Of a stretch of 16,417 nucleotides of DNA, positions 9,386 to 16,417 are shown piece by piece. Position numbers and translations under genes: made by a program. This DNA is from Akkermansiaceae bacterium (lineage in GTDB: Bacteria > Verrucomicrobiota > Verrucomicrobiia > Verrucomicrobiales > Akkermansiaceae). Each line of letters opens with the position of its first letter. The stretch's first letter is position 1. Location of the stretch: positions 1-16,417 of the forward strand of contig JALOTR010000003.1 of the NCBI GenBank assembly GCA_025457805.1. The letters are read 5' to 3'. Below the pieces are notes generated by a model that did not search any database, was not told where the DNA came from, and saw nothing but the letters and a program-made list of their open reading frames with translations.

Positions 9386-12300
9386 ATGATCCGGTTTCTA
9401 TCAATCCTCGCACTCTTTCTTGCAGAAGCCTCGCTCCGGGCCAATGAACCCGGCGGCTTCACCCCTCTCGTGACGACGTCTGTAACGTCGGGGACCTTGA
9501 CGTATCGCAACAAGACATGCCGGTATCTGGACAACGGGATCATTCGGGCCATCATCAGTCCTGCCGGCAATATTCAGTCGATCCGCTATCTCAAGCCAGG
9601 CCTTGCCGGCAGCCCGGCTGTCAATGGCGTGGAAATGGTCAGCCAGTCCGGAGCGGGCACGGGTGGCTTCGGCAACCACACCGAAATCTATTACTACTGG
9701 TATCCAGACGGCACCGCCGGAACCGCCTATCAGACCACCACAGGCACCACCGATCGTCTTGAGTTGGTTTACGACCGCCCATACACTCCCGCCATTCACA
9801 AGCTGCCGCTGGACCTAAAACTCCACTATACCCTCGGCCGCGGAGAAACCACTCTCTACATCCATGCTGCACTTGACCATCCGGCCTCATATTCCCAGGC
9901 GGACCTCCAGTTCATTCAGATGATCTGGCCCATCGCCCACAATGCGACGGATTTTCTGTGCGAGAATCTTTACATTGATGATGATGTGAAACTGGGCCTC
10001 AGCCTGAATGGCACGCAGCTCCGTAGAAACTCGCTGGAACCCAGTTATGGAGACATCAAAAACGCCGTTTGGGTAGCTGGACTTCCCGGTGAGATCAATC
10101 AATTGACCAGCGGTCCTTTTGCCGGCCAACTGACTGGAAAATATTCGTATAACATTCCCCACAACCTCTACAAGACATGGGGGCGGGCCAGTGATGTCAA
10201 TGATGTCGGTGGATGGGTTGTTGCCGGCAGTCAGGAGTATGGCAACAACGGCCCAACCCGCCGCGAGTACGTTCATGGCTGGGGATTGGTCTATCACCAA
10301 CCGATCAGCAACCATTACAGCAATCGCGGTATTTCCATCCCCGCAGGTCAGGCATGGACCAAAATCATCGGACCATGGGGACTCTACTTCAACGGCCTGC
10401 CTACCGGTGCCGAGGCGTGGACGGATGCAAAGGCGCAGGGCGATGCCGAGGCCGCCGCATGGCCTTACTCTTGGGTTACCCACCCTGCCTATCAGCCCCA
10501 GTCCCAGCGTGCCACGCTGAGCGGTCGGATTGTGCTCACCGACGCACTTCGGCCTGGAGTCAGTGCGGCCGGCGCATGGGTCGGTCTCGCCGCTCCGGAC
10601 TCAGGAGAGAACTCGCCGGACAACTGGCAGTTCCAAGCCGATCGCCACCAATACTGGGTTCGCGCCGACAACACCGGCAACTTCACCATCCCGGATATCC
10701 AGACGACATCAACCTTCGGAGGGAGCGAGAATTATCAACTCTATGTTTTCAGTGCGGGCGAATCACCGGGCACCGGCGCGGTCGGCGAGTTCCGACTCGG
10801 TCTGCACACATTCACGTCCGGAGAGAACAGGAATCTTGGCACTGTCCCGCTTACGGTAAGTCACCCGGGTGGTTCATTGGTGTGGGAAATCGGTATCCCG
10901 GATCGGAGTGCCGCCGAGTTCCGTCATGGAGATGAGTATGCAAAACCCGCGCTTTGGTTGAACTATGCCAATGAGTATTCGAATCCCCACAATTATGATG
11001 TCGCGGCGGGAAACTGGGCGACGAACTTCAACTTTTCCCATACCGTCGATTACGTCGGGGCCACCCCTTGGAAATGGAACCTCAATTTCAATTTGAACGA
11101 GGTGATCCCGGGCACCTACTGGCTCACCATCGCATATGCCTCTGCTGACTCGATCCAGATTCTTCGTATCAATGACAACAATGCATTCGCTGCTTTCACC
11201 CCGCCGAATGCACGGCCGGGTGCGAGCAGCTTTCTCAGGCAGTCTGTCCAGACGAAATACACCTACGTCCGTGTCCCCATTCCCTCAAGCAGGCTGCGCC
11301 CGGGGGGCAATACGATTTCGCTGGATCACCAGGTTCACACCAACCACGCGACCGCAGGTTTCATGTATGATTATCTCAGCCTCGAAGCGCCGGATCCGCC
11401 GGTTCTGCCACCGGGCCGGGATTTGGATTGGAAAGGCGGTGTTTCCTCCAATGCATGGAACACGGCTGCCACAAATTGGCTGGTCCAGGGCACGACAAGT
11501 CCCACAACCGGTTATGTGAATGGTGACAGGCCGAGGTTCAGTGATTCCGGTTCGAACTCGCCATCCATCGCCATGACCGGCACGCTCACGCCGGGGCGTC
11601 TGACGTTTTCAAACACTACCGCGAAAGGCTACACGCTGGCCGGTAGTGGTTCGCTTGCCGGGCCATTTGAGTTCCGCAAAACGGGCAATGGTGCATTGAC
11701 GATTTCACCCTTCCAGCAAAGCGTTACTGGGAGTATCGTGGCGGGTTCGCCTGTGGTGACGGTGACATCGAGCGCCGGACTCGTCCCGGGCCTCGCCTAT
11801 TCGAGTTCCAGCGCAGCACATGATTTTCCCTTCGGCACGCGGATCCAGAGTGTGGACAGCATGAACCTCATCACCCACACAGGCAACGCGGTGAGCACCC
11901 GGAACAACATCACTTTGAACTTCGGAGCCGCGCATACGTTCTATGGTGGCAGCTTCATCGATGCGGGCACGGTTACGCTGTCCAATGCCACCGCAAACTG
12001 CCATGGTTTCGGCAGTGGTCCGGTTACTCTCAATGGAGGGACCATTGCGATGTGGAACAATGCCTCTATGAGTCATCAGGCACATTGGAATGTCGAGGTT
12101 CCCATCGGTGCCGAAGGGCGGCTCAACGCGGGCTCCCGTGTGGACCTCTACGGCAGTTTGTCCGGTGGCGGCACCTTCAATCTTCATTGCCCTTTTGTGC
12201 GGACCAGCATCATCGGGAATTGGGCGGGTTTTTCCGGGAAATTGAATGTTCTGACCGATGGCGATGGTGGCGATTTGCGGGTTGGCAACAATTTGGGTTT

Positions 12301-14095
12301 TCCTCAAGCCGAAGTGGATCTTGGTCCATTGGTAAACGCTTATTCAATCCTATCGGGAAATCAGACCCTCGCGATCGGCGACCTCAGCGGCAATTCCACA
12401 TCGGTTCTCAAAGCCACGGAAACCGGCGCATCTGCGGTTCTGGTGACATGGAAGGTGGGTTCGAGGAATTCAGGCGATGCGGTTTTCGATGGCTCGATTC
12501 GTGACAGTTCGGCAATCGCGCGGTGTGGCATCGAGAAAGTGGGCAACGGAAGATGGACATGGGCGGGAACCAACACTCACAGCGGCCCGACCAAGGTTGC
12601 CGCTGGCACGCTGCACATCACCGGCAGCAGCGCAGCTTCCGCGTTCCATGTCCTGGCAGACGCCGCGCTCGGTGGGACAGGCGGCATCACCGGAAGCGTC
12701 ACATTCGATCCTGATAGTGTGATCGAACTTCTCTCCACGCCATTGGGTGTCACTGGCGATGTGATGCTCCCCGATGCTATGGTAGTGCGTTCTTCCGTGG
12801 ATCCTGGTGTGGGCACCCATGTGATCGCCACATGTTCCGGAACCATCTCGGGTTCGCCGGATATCACCTTGGACTCCCCATCGACCCTGCCCTATGTCGC
12901 ATCCCTCTCCACGAGCAATGGACAACTTGCGTTGGTCCTTGCTATTGAGGATGCCGATCAGGATCTGATCAAGGATATATGGGAGTTGGGTTATTATCCC
13001 TCCATTGCCACCGCAGGTCCGCTTGATGATACGGATGGTGATGGTTTCAATACCTACGCGGAGTTCCTTGCAAACACCTCACCCACAGATAACAGTTTGT
13101 TCCCACCAGGGGGAAGTCACGTGGTCCGCACTTCGGATGGAGCGGGTCTCGATGGAACTCTCTACGAGGTGGACCTGAGCGGACAATATAGTGGAGCCTT
13201 CACCACGAACGATGCGGGCAAGCGCAATTTTGTGCGACAGGATCCCACGGGCCCGAGGCATTTTTTCACAGTCCTCAAGTTCGACTTGGGATCCGTCCCA
13301 GCAAGGGCTGTGTCTTCCGCTGTCCTCAAGCTCACGATCAACAGCGGCAGCTCGGGCATCCGTGCGCGCAATGTTTCCATTTTCAATGGGGATGACGCGC
13401 TTATCACGGATTCCATTCGCTACGATGCGGCGAATCCTTTCATTGATGATGCCTATGTGCCGGAAGTGAATACCGATACGGATTTTGCTTCCGGAACCGT
13501 GACATCGCTCTTTTCATTGAACAATTCCATCGGCAGCGGAACCATCGAAGCGATTGGAACAAGTGAAATCAGTCTCTGCACGGCAATCCGCGATGCGCTT
13601 GCAACGGACCGTGTCCTGACATTGTTGCTACACGGTGGCAGCACACAATATCTTACCCAGGGCGATGAGGATCCCAGCCCCGCCAGTCATCCCTCCTTGG
13701 AGATTTTCACTGGAGGAGATCCGCTACCGGACCTCGATCAGGATGGCCTCGCCGACGCATGGGAAGCCGCCCATTTCGGCACGCTTTCCCGCGATGGACT
13801 TGGCGACATGGACTCGGATTCGACGACGGATCTCACCGAGTATCGCCTCGGATTGGATCCGAAATTGCCCACCCAGGCTTTCCGCGCCTCGGCCTCTGCG
13901 AGTGGAGCCGGACTGACGCTCACCTGGCCTTCGAAGCCCGGCCTTGTTTTTCGAATTCGCCGAACCAGTGCGCTTGCACCGCCGGACTGGGTGGAGATTG
14001 GAAACCTCACCTCAGGAGCGGGGACGACCTCGTCATTTACGGACGTGGATGCGCCGACCGGGAAGGCATTTTACCAGATTGTACTCCCTCCTTGA
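9386..14095 (+). CDS. PL4-type rhamnogalacturonan lyase fused to PATR, calcium-loop and DNRLRE-like modules
   Basis: A 1569-residue exported protein, more than twice the usual PL4 length. A signal peptide covers about 1-20 (MIRFLSILALFLAEASLRAN). Residues about 22-370 look like the PL4 catalytic beta-sandwich; the KYSYNIPH segment (252-259) is a candidate active-site block by comparison with fungal rhamnogalacturonan lyase. An FN3-like domain II (about 372-490) and a carbohydrate-binding domain III follow (about 495-672, beginning LVWEIGIPDRSAAEFRHGD, a strong PL4 signature). From R678-D-L-D-W-K-G-G to about 1185 lies an autotransporter-associated beta-strand region (for example GIEKVGNGRWTWAGTNTHSG), containing a foreign-looking module at about 780-835. 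Calcium-loop repeats occur at 1189-1236 (DTDGDG) and 1449-1490 (DLDQDG). Between them is a DNRLRE/CBM96-like domain (about 1244-1436, with FTVLKFDLGSVPARA). The 165-base gap upstream shows no clear promoter. No outer-membrane barrel is present, so PATR here probably acts as a surface or binding scaffold, which is inference. Confidence 0.88.
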   Translation: MIRFLSILALFLAEASLRANEPGGFTPLVTTSVTSGTLTYRNKTCRYLDNGIIRAIISPAGNIQSIRYLKPGLAGSPAVNGVEMVSQSGAGTGGFGNHTEIYYYWYPDGTAGTAYQTTTGTTDRLELVYDRPYTPAIHKLPLDLKLHYTLGRGETTLYIHAALDHPASYSQADLQFIQMIWPIAHNATDFLCENLYIDDDVKLGLSLNGTQLRRNSLEPSYGDIKNAVWVAGLPGEINQLTSGPFAGQLTGKYSYNIPHNLYKTWGRASDVNDVGGWVVAGSQEYGNNGPTRREYVHGWGLVYHQPISNHYSNRGISIPAGQAWTKIIGPWGLYFNGLPTGAEAWTDAKAQGDAEAAAWPYSWVTHPAYQPQSQRATLSGRIVLTDALRPGVSAAGAWVGLAAPDSGENSPDNWQFQADRHQYWVRADNTGNFTIPDIQTTSTFGGSENYQLYVFSAGESPGTGAVGEFRLGLHTFTSGENRNLGTVPLTVSHPGGSLVWEIGIPDRSAAEFRHGDEYAKPALWLNYANEYSNPHNYDVAAGNWATNFNFSHTVDYVGATPWKWNLNFNLNEVIPGTYWLTIAYASADSIQILRINDNNAFAAFTPPNARPGASSFLRQSVQTKYTYVRVPIPSSRLRPGGNTISLDHQVHTNHATAGFMYDYLSLEAPDPPVLPPGRDLDWKGGVSSNAWNTAATNWLVQGTTSPTTGYVNGDRPRFSDSGSNSPSIAMTGTLTPGRLTFSNTTAKGYTLAGSGSLAGPFEFRKTGNGALTISPFQQSVTGSIVAGSPVVTVTSSAGLVPGLAYSSSSAAHDFPFGTRIQSVDSMNLITHTGNAVSTRNNITLNFGAAHTFYGGSFIDAGTVTLSNATANCHGFGSGPVTLNGGTIAMWNNASMSHQAHWNVEVPIGAEGRLNAGSRVDLYGSLSGGGTFNLHCPFVRTSIIGNWAGFSGKLNVLTDGDGGDLRVGNNLGFPQAEVDLGPLVNAYSILSGNQTLAIGDLSGNSTSVLKATETGASAVLVTWKVGSRNSGDAVFDGSIRDSSAIARCGIEKVGNGRWTWAGTNTHSGPTKVAAGTLHITGSSAASAFHVLADAALGGTGGITGSVTFDPDSVIELLSTPLGVTGDVMLPDAMVVRSSVDPGVGTHVIATCSGTISGSPDITLDSPSTLPYVASLSTSNGQLALVLAIEDADQDLIKDIWELGYYPSIATAGPLDDTDGDGFNTYAEFLANTSPTDNSLFPPGGSHVVRTSDGAGLDGTLYEVDLSGQYSGAFTTNDAGKRNFVRQDPTGPRHFFTVLKFDLGSVPARAVSSAVLKLTINSGSSGIRARNVSIFNGDDALITDSIRYDAANPFIDDAYVPEVNTDTDFASGTVTSLFSLNNSIGSGTIEAIGTSEISLCTAIRDALATDRVLTLLLHGGSTQYLTQGDEDPSPASHPSLEIFTGGDPLPDLDQDGLADAWEAAHFGTLSRDGLGDMDSDSTTDLTEYRLGLDPKLPTQAFRASASASGAGLTLTWPSKPGLVFRIRRTSALAPPDWVEIGNLTSGAGTTSSFTDVDAPTGKAFYQIVLPP

Positions 14096-14235
14096 GATTG
14101 CAGCCTTGGATTCGGAGCGAGCGCCGGATGCGGGTTACCACAAACGGGTGACAGGGTCGGCAGGTCAAATGTGGCATTGTGAGTCCCGCCGAGCCGCAGT
14201 AGTTTGTTGCCGCTGCCGGCTTGCCGTTTGAACCC

Positions 14236-16338
14236 ATGATCCGACGTTTTCCATTCCTCATCGCACTAGTTCATCCTCTGTGCGCCCAAATTCCTGCATT
14301 TCCCGGCGCGGAGGGATATGGTGCCTATGCAAGGGGTGGCCGGGGAGGGGATGTCTATGTCGTCACCAATCTCAACACATCGGGTGCGGGTTCGTTCCGG
14401 AATGGCATTGAAACCGTGCCAAGCGCCGGGCGCACCATCGTGTTCGCCGTCAGCGGACATATCCCCATCAACGGCCTGCGGCTCACGAGTTCGAAAGTGA
14501 CCATCGCCGGTCAAACCGCGCCGGGAGATGGGGTGGGCTTGATCAATGGGACCTTCCGGATCTCAAGCGATGACGTGATTGTGAGACATCTCCGCATCCG
14601 TCACCGCCGGAGTGGCAGCGGGGGAGACTGCATCAACCTCGACAGCGGTTCGATCAACAGCGTGCTAGATTCGATCTCCATGCAGTTCTCCACCGACGAG
14701 AACTTCTCCAGTTTTGGAAGTCCTCCGGAAAATCTCACCATGCAATGGTCGCTCAACGCATGGGGACTTGTGTCGCACTCCTGTGGCGGGCTTTGGGATC
14801 AAAACCACGCGACCTGCCACCATTCGCTCTGGGCCCACAATCACACGCGGAATCCCAAGGCGCGACCCAACGGCCTGCTGGAATGGATCAACAATGTCAC
14901 TTTCGATTGGAACATCGGTTTCATCATGGGGGACTCGGCGACTCCTGCTTCCTGGAAGGCGAACGTGCGAAACAGTTATTTCCTCTGTCCTCCCGGCAAC
15001 CTTCGCAGCAGGGCCTTGGAGAAGGCCAATCTCGACCGCAATGGCAACCCGAATTTCTCGCTCTATCTGAACAACTGCCGTCATGACAATGATGGCGATG
15101 GGTTGCTTAACGGGACCGACAAGGGATATGGCATTGCAAGTGGCAATTATATCACACTAGCCGCGCCCGTTCCCAATACGGGTGCCATCCCGGTGACGAT
15201 GGATGATCCGGTGGTTGCGTTCAAAAAAGTCGTATCCAAGGCCGGGGCCTTGCGTTTGAACATCGATCCGGCGCGTCCCTTGCGCGATGAGGTGGACACG
15301 CGCCTGATCCAGAATCTCGTCACCCAGACGCGGAACCACATTACAAGCGAGGCGAATCTGGTGGGCATCAGCAACGGCGGTATCGGAACACTCAACTCCA
15401 CCCCCGCGCCGCTCGATGCCGATCGTGATGGCATGCCGGATTATCATGAGCTGTCGCTTGGCTGGAACCCGGCCGCGCAGGATCACAATACCGCCTTGGC
15501 AAACAGTGGGGGACTTCTCACCGGCACGACTTTCATGCCAGCCGGAACAGTGGCGGGTTATACGCGATTGGAAGAATATCTTCATTTCCTCGCCATCCCG
15601 CACGGCACGGTGGCGAAGAATATCGCAGGATCTCCGACCAGTGTGCAGGTGGATCTGAAGAAATTCACTTCCGGTTTTTCATCATCTCCTGTTTTCACGC
15701 TATCCAATATCGTCGGAGGAACCATTGTCCAAAGCGGCACCGGCAACAGCATCGCCACCTTCACTCCCACACTCAACTTTGTCGGCCGTGCGCGCTTTGA
15801 TTTCACCGTGACAGACAGCGCCGGGCACACTTGGACTCAAACGTGTGCGCTTGTGGTGACCAATTCCGGACTGCCCCGCGACCTCGAATGGCAGGGTGGA
15901 CTGAACTCCAATGCATGGGATGGCAGCACCCAAAACTGGCTGCGGAATGGCGCGGCCACTGCATTCAGTTTTGGGGATCGTGTGAGCTTTGACGATAGCG
16001 GTTCAAAGAGCCCGGCCATCAGTATCACCGGCGCGGTGAATCCCGGCAGTGTGGATGTGGATGCGGTTGGAAACTATACCTTCAGCGGCAGCGGCGATCT
16101 GATCAGCAGCGGCCCTCTCACCAAGCGTGGCACAGGCAGTCTTGTCATCAACAATACGGGAAACAACAATTTCTCCGCCATCTCGCTGGATGCTGGAACC
16201 CTTGCCCTCAATAGTTCAGGTGCTGGCGGCTTGGGGCCGATTGCCTTCAACGGCGGATCACTCAGTTTGGCTCCTGCAAGCAATTCCTCGAATTCCAATC
16301 CTTTTGAATTCATTACACAAAAATGCCCGGATATATGA
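14236..16338 (+). CDS. Pectate-lyase-like beta-helix protein with Ig-like domain and PATR module, 3' end broken
   Basis: Seven hundred residues read from ATG 14236, which gives a signal peptide (MIRRFPFLIALVHPLCAQ). A TTG at 14221 would add only five residues and is less likely. The mature protein begins IPAFPGAEGYGAYARGGRGG, then TNLNTSGAGSFRNGI, IVFAVSGHI and TIAGQTAPGDGVGL, the pattern of large bacterial PL1-type pectate lyases. Two landmarks are recognisable but altered: D145-SISMQFST-D154-E155, where DHxSxSWxxDE is common, and H195-HSLWAHNHTRNPKARP. A calcium loop D394-A-D-R-D-G lies near 394-420, an Ig/cadherin-like domain at about 456-545, and a PATR module from R548-D-L-E-W-Q-G-G, paralogous to that in the upstream lyase. 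The frame runs out of PATR-like sequence near residue 690 and stops with ITQKCPDI, which looks foreign, so the true C-terminus is missing. The 140-base gap upstream shows no clear promoter and no Shine-Dalgarno. Confidence 0.85.
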   Translation: MIRRFPFLIALVHPLCAQIPAFPGAEGYGAYARGGRGGDVYVVTNLNTSGAGSFRNGIETVPSAGRTIVFAVSGHIPINGLRLTSSKVTIAGQTAPGDGVGLINGTFRISSDDVIVRHLRIRHRRSGSGGDCINLDSGSINSVLDSISMQFSTDENFSSFGSPPENLTMQWSLNAWGLVSHSCGGLWDQNHATCHHSLWAHNHTRNPKARPNGLLEWINNVTFDWNIGFIMGDSATPASWKANVRNSYFLCPPGNLRSRALEKANLDRNGNPNFSLYLNNCRHDNDGDGLLNGTDKGYGIASGNYITLAAPVPNTGAIPVTMDDPVVAFKKVVSKAGALRLNIDPARPLRDEVDTRLIQNLVTQTRNHITSEANLVGISNGGIGTLNSTPAPLDADRDGMPDYHELSLGWNPAAQDHNTALANSGGLLTGTTFMPAGTVAGYTRLEEYLHFLAIPHGTVAKNIAGSPTSVQVDLKKFTSGFSSSPVFTLSNIVGGTIVQSGTGNSIATFTPTLNFVGRARFDFTVTDSAGHTWTQTCALVVTNSGLPRDLEWQGGLNSNAWDGSTQNWLRNGAATAFSFGDRVSFDDSGSKSPAISITGAVNPGSVDVDAVGNYTFSGSGDLISSGPLTKRGTGSLVINNTGNNNFSAISLDAGTLALNSSGAGGLGPIAFNGGSLSLAPASNSSNSNPFEFITQKCPDI
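16290..16311. other. Junction between pectin cluster and unrelated sequence
   Basis: PATR-like coding on the + strand remains plausible to about 16305 (SNSNPF), while amidohydrolase homology on the minus strand is plausible down to about 16293. The roughly 12-base overlap could be microhomology at the join. Two GAATTC hexamers (16290-16295 and 16306-16311) bracket it. There are no terminal inverted repeats, no transposase and no attachment-site-like repeat. This fits a chimeric assembly or ligation join, or an end-joined rearrangement. Confidence 0.5.
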
Positions 16339-16417
16339 ATAATCATAATCGGGATTTCGGTGGATACCTGATCCAATTCCTGTTTGGTAGGGTGTCGCTT
16401 TTCCTCCAATACGGATT
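16293..16417 (-). CDS. YtcJ-like amidohydrolase (amidohydrolase family 3) fragment
   Basis: On the minus strand the window's right end is open and reads EEKRHPTKQELDQVSTEIP, then IMIIHISGHFCVMNSKGLE. This closely follows the YtcJ-type metal-dependent hydrolase pattern, in which a RHPTxxELDxVS segment is followed by HxSGHxxVxNSKAL. About 40 residues are seen. The 5' end lies beyond the window and the 3' end breaks off near 16293 inside the PATR coding sequence of the opposite strand; the frame stays open to 16074 only by chance. G+C over bases 16312-16417 is about 41% by my count, well below the cluster. The fragment is too short to name a substrate. It has no evident link to pectin breakdown and probably comes from another genome or genomic region. 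Confidence 0.6.

Noticed and set aside
12052..12504. 150-codon alternative frame on the + strand inside the PL4 fusion
   Set aside because: The overlapping PATR frame continues through it without interruption; the alternative protein is arginine-rich and lacks known features.
11419..12940. Autotransporter (type V secretion) reading of the PATR protein
   Set aside because: The protein ends in calcium-loop and small beta domains with no C-terminal beta-barrel, so the repeat name does not imply autotransport here.
14221..14235. TTG start for the last lyase
   Set aside because: The ATG at 14236 directly begins a standard signal peptide; the five added residues contribute nothing.

Overview
This window is a cluster of secreted pectin-degrading enzymes, all on the + strand. 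It probably comes from a Verrucomicrobia-type bacterium (Verrucomicrobiae, perhaps a Luteolibacter/Haloferula-like lineage). Three things support this: moderately high G+C (about 55-60% in lines I sampled); very large exported proteins that carry autotransporter-associated beta-strand repeats (PATR) and DxDxDG-type calcium-loop repeats; and no SusC/SusD pair, which a Bacteroidetes locus would normally have. The lineage is inferred from architecture, since there is no phylogenetic marker.

Layout from left to right: (1) the 3' part of a DUF4450-like protein (2-880); (2) a GH78 alpha-L-rhamnosidase (877-3591) that overlaps it by ATGA; (3) a PL1 pectate lyase (3601-5109) 9 bases later; (4) a SASA/SGNH-type acetylesterase (5262-6725) after a 152-base gap that holds an imperfect palindrome; (5) a GH95 enzyme (6749-9220) 23 bases later, whose active site looks more like an alpha-L-galactosidase than an alpha-1,2-fucosidase; (6) a 1569-residue PL4-type rhamnogalacturonan lyase fused to PATR, calcium-loop and DNRLRE-like modules (9386-14095); (7) a second, pectate-lyase-like beta-helix protein with an Ig-like domain and the start of a PATR module (14236-16338). 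No gap between genes exceeds 170 bases. I found no RNA gene, insertion sequence, CRISPR array or convincing terminator.

The enzymes fit together for rhamnogalacturonan-I and homogalacturonan. The PL4 and PL1 lyases would cut the two backbones, the esterase would remove O-acetyl groups, GH78 would remove alpha-L-rhamnose, and GH95 would remove terminal L-fucose or L-galactose from side chains. All six complete or near-complete products begin with a signal peptide, and no transporter or regulator is present, so the window encodes only the exported part of the pathway. None of the six visible starts has a Shine-Dalgarno sequence.

The right edge is abnormal. At about 16293-16311 the PATR reading frame ends in unrelated sequence. 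From there to the window end the minus strand encodes a fragment of a YtcJ-like amidohydrolase with clearly lower G+C (about 41%). Both genes are broken at the same point with no mobile element, so this is either a rearrangement or, more likely, a chimeric assembly join.
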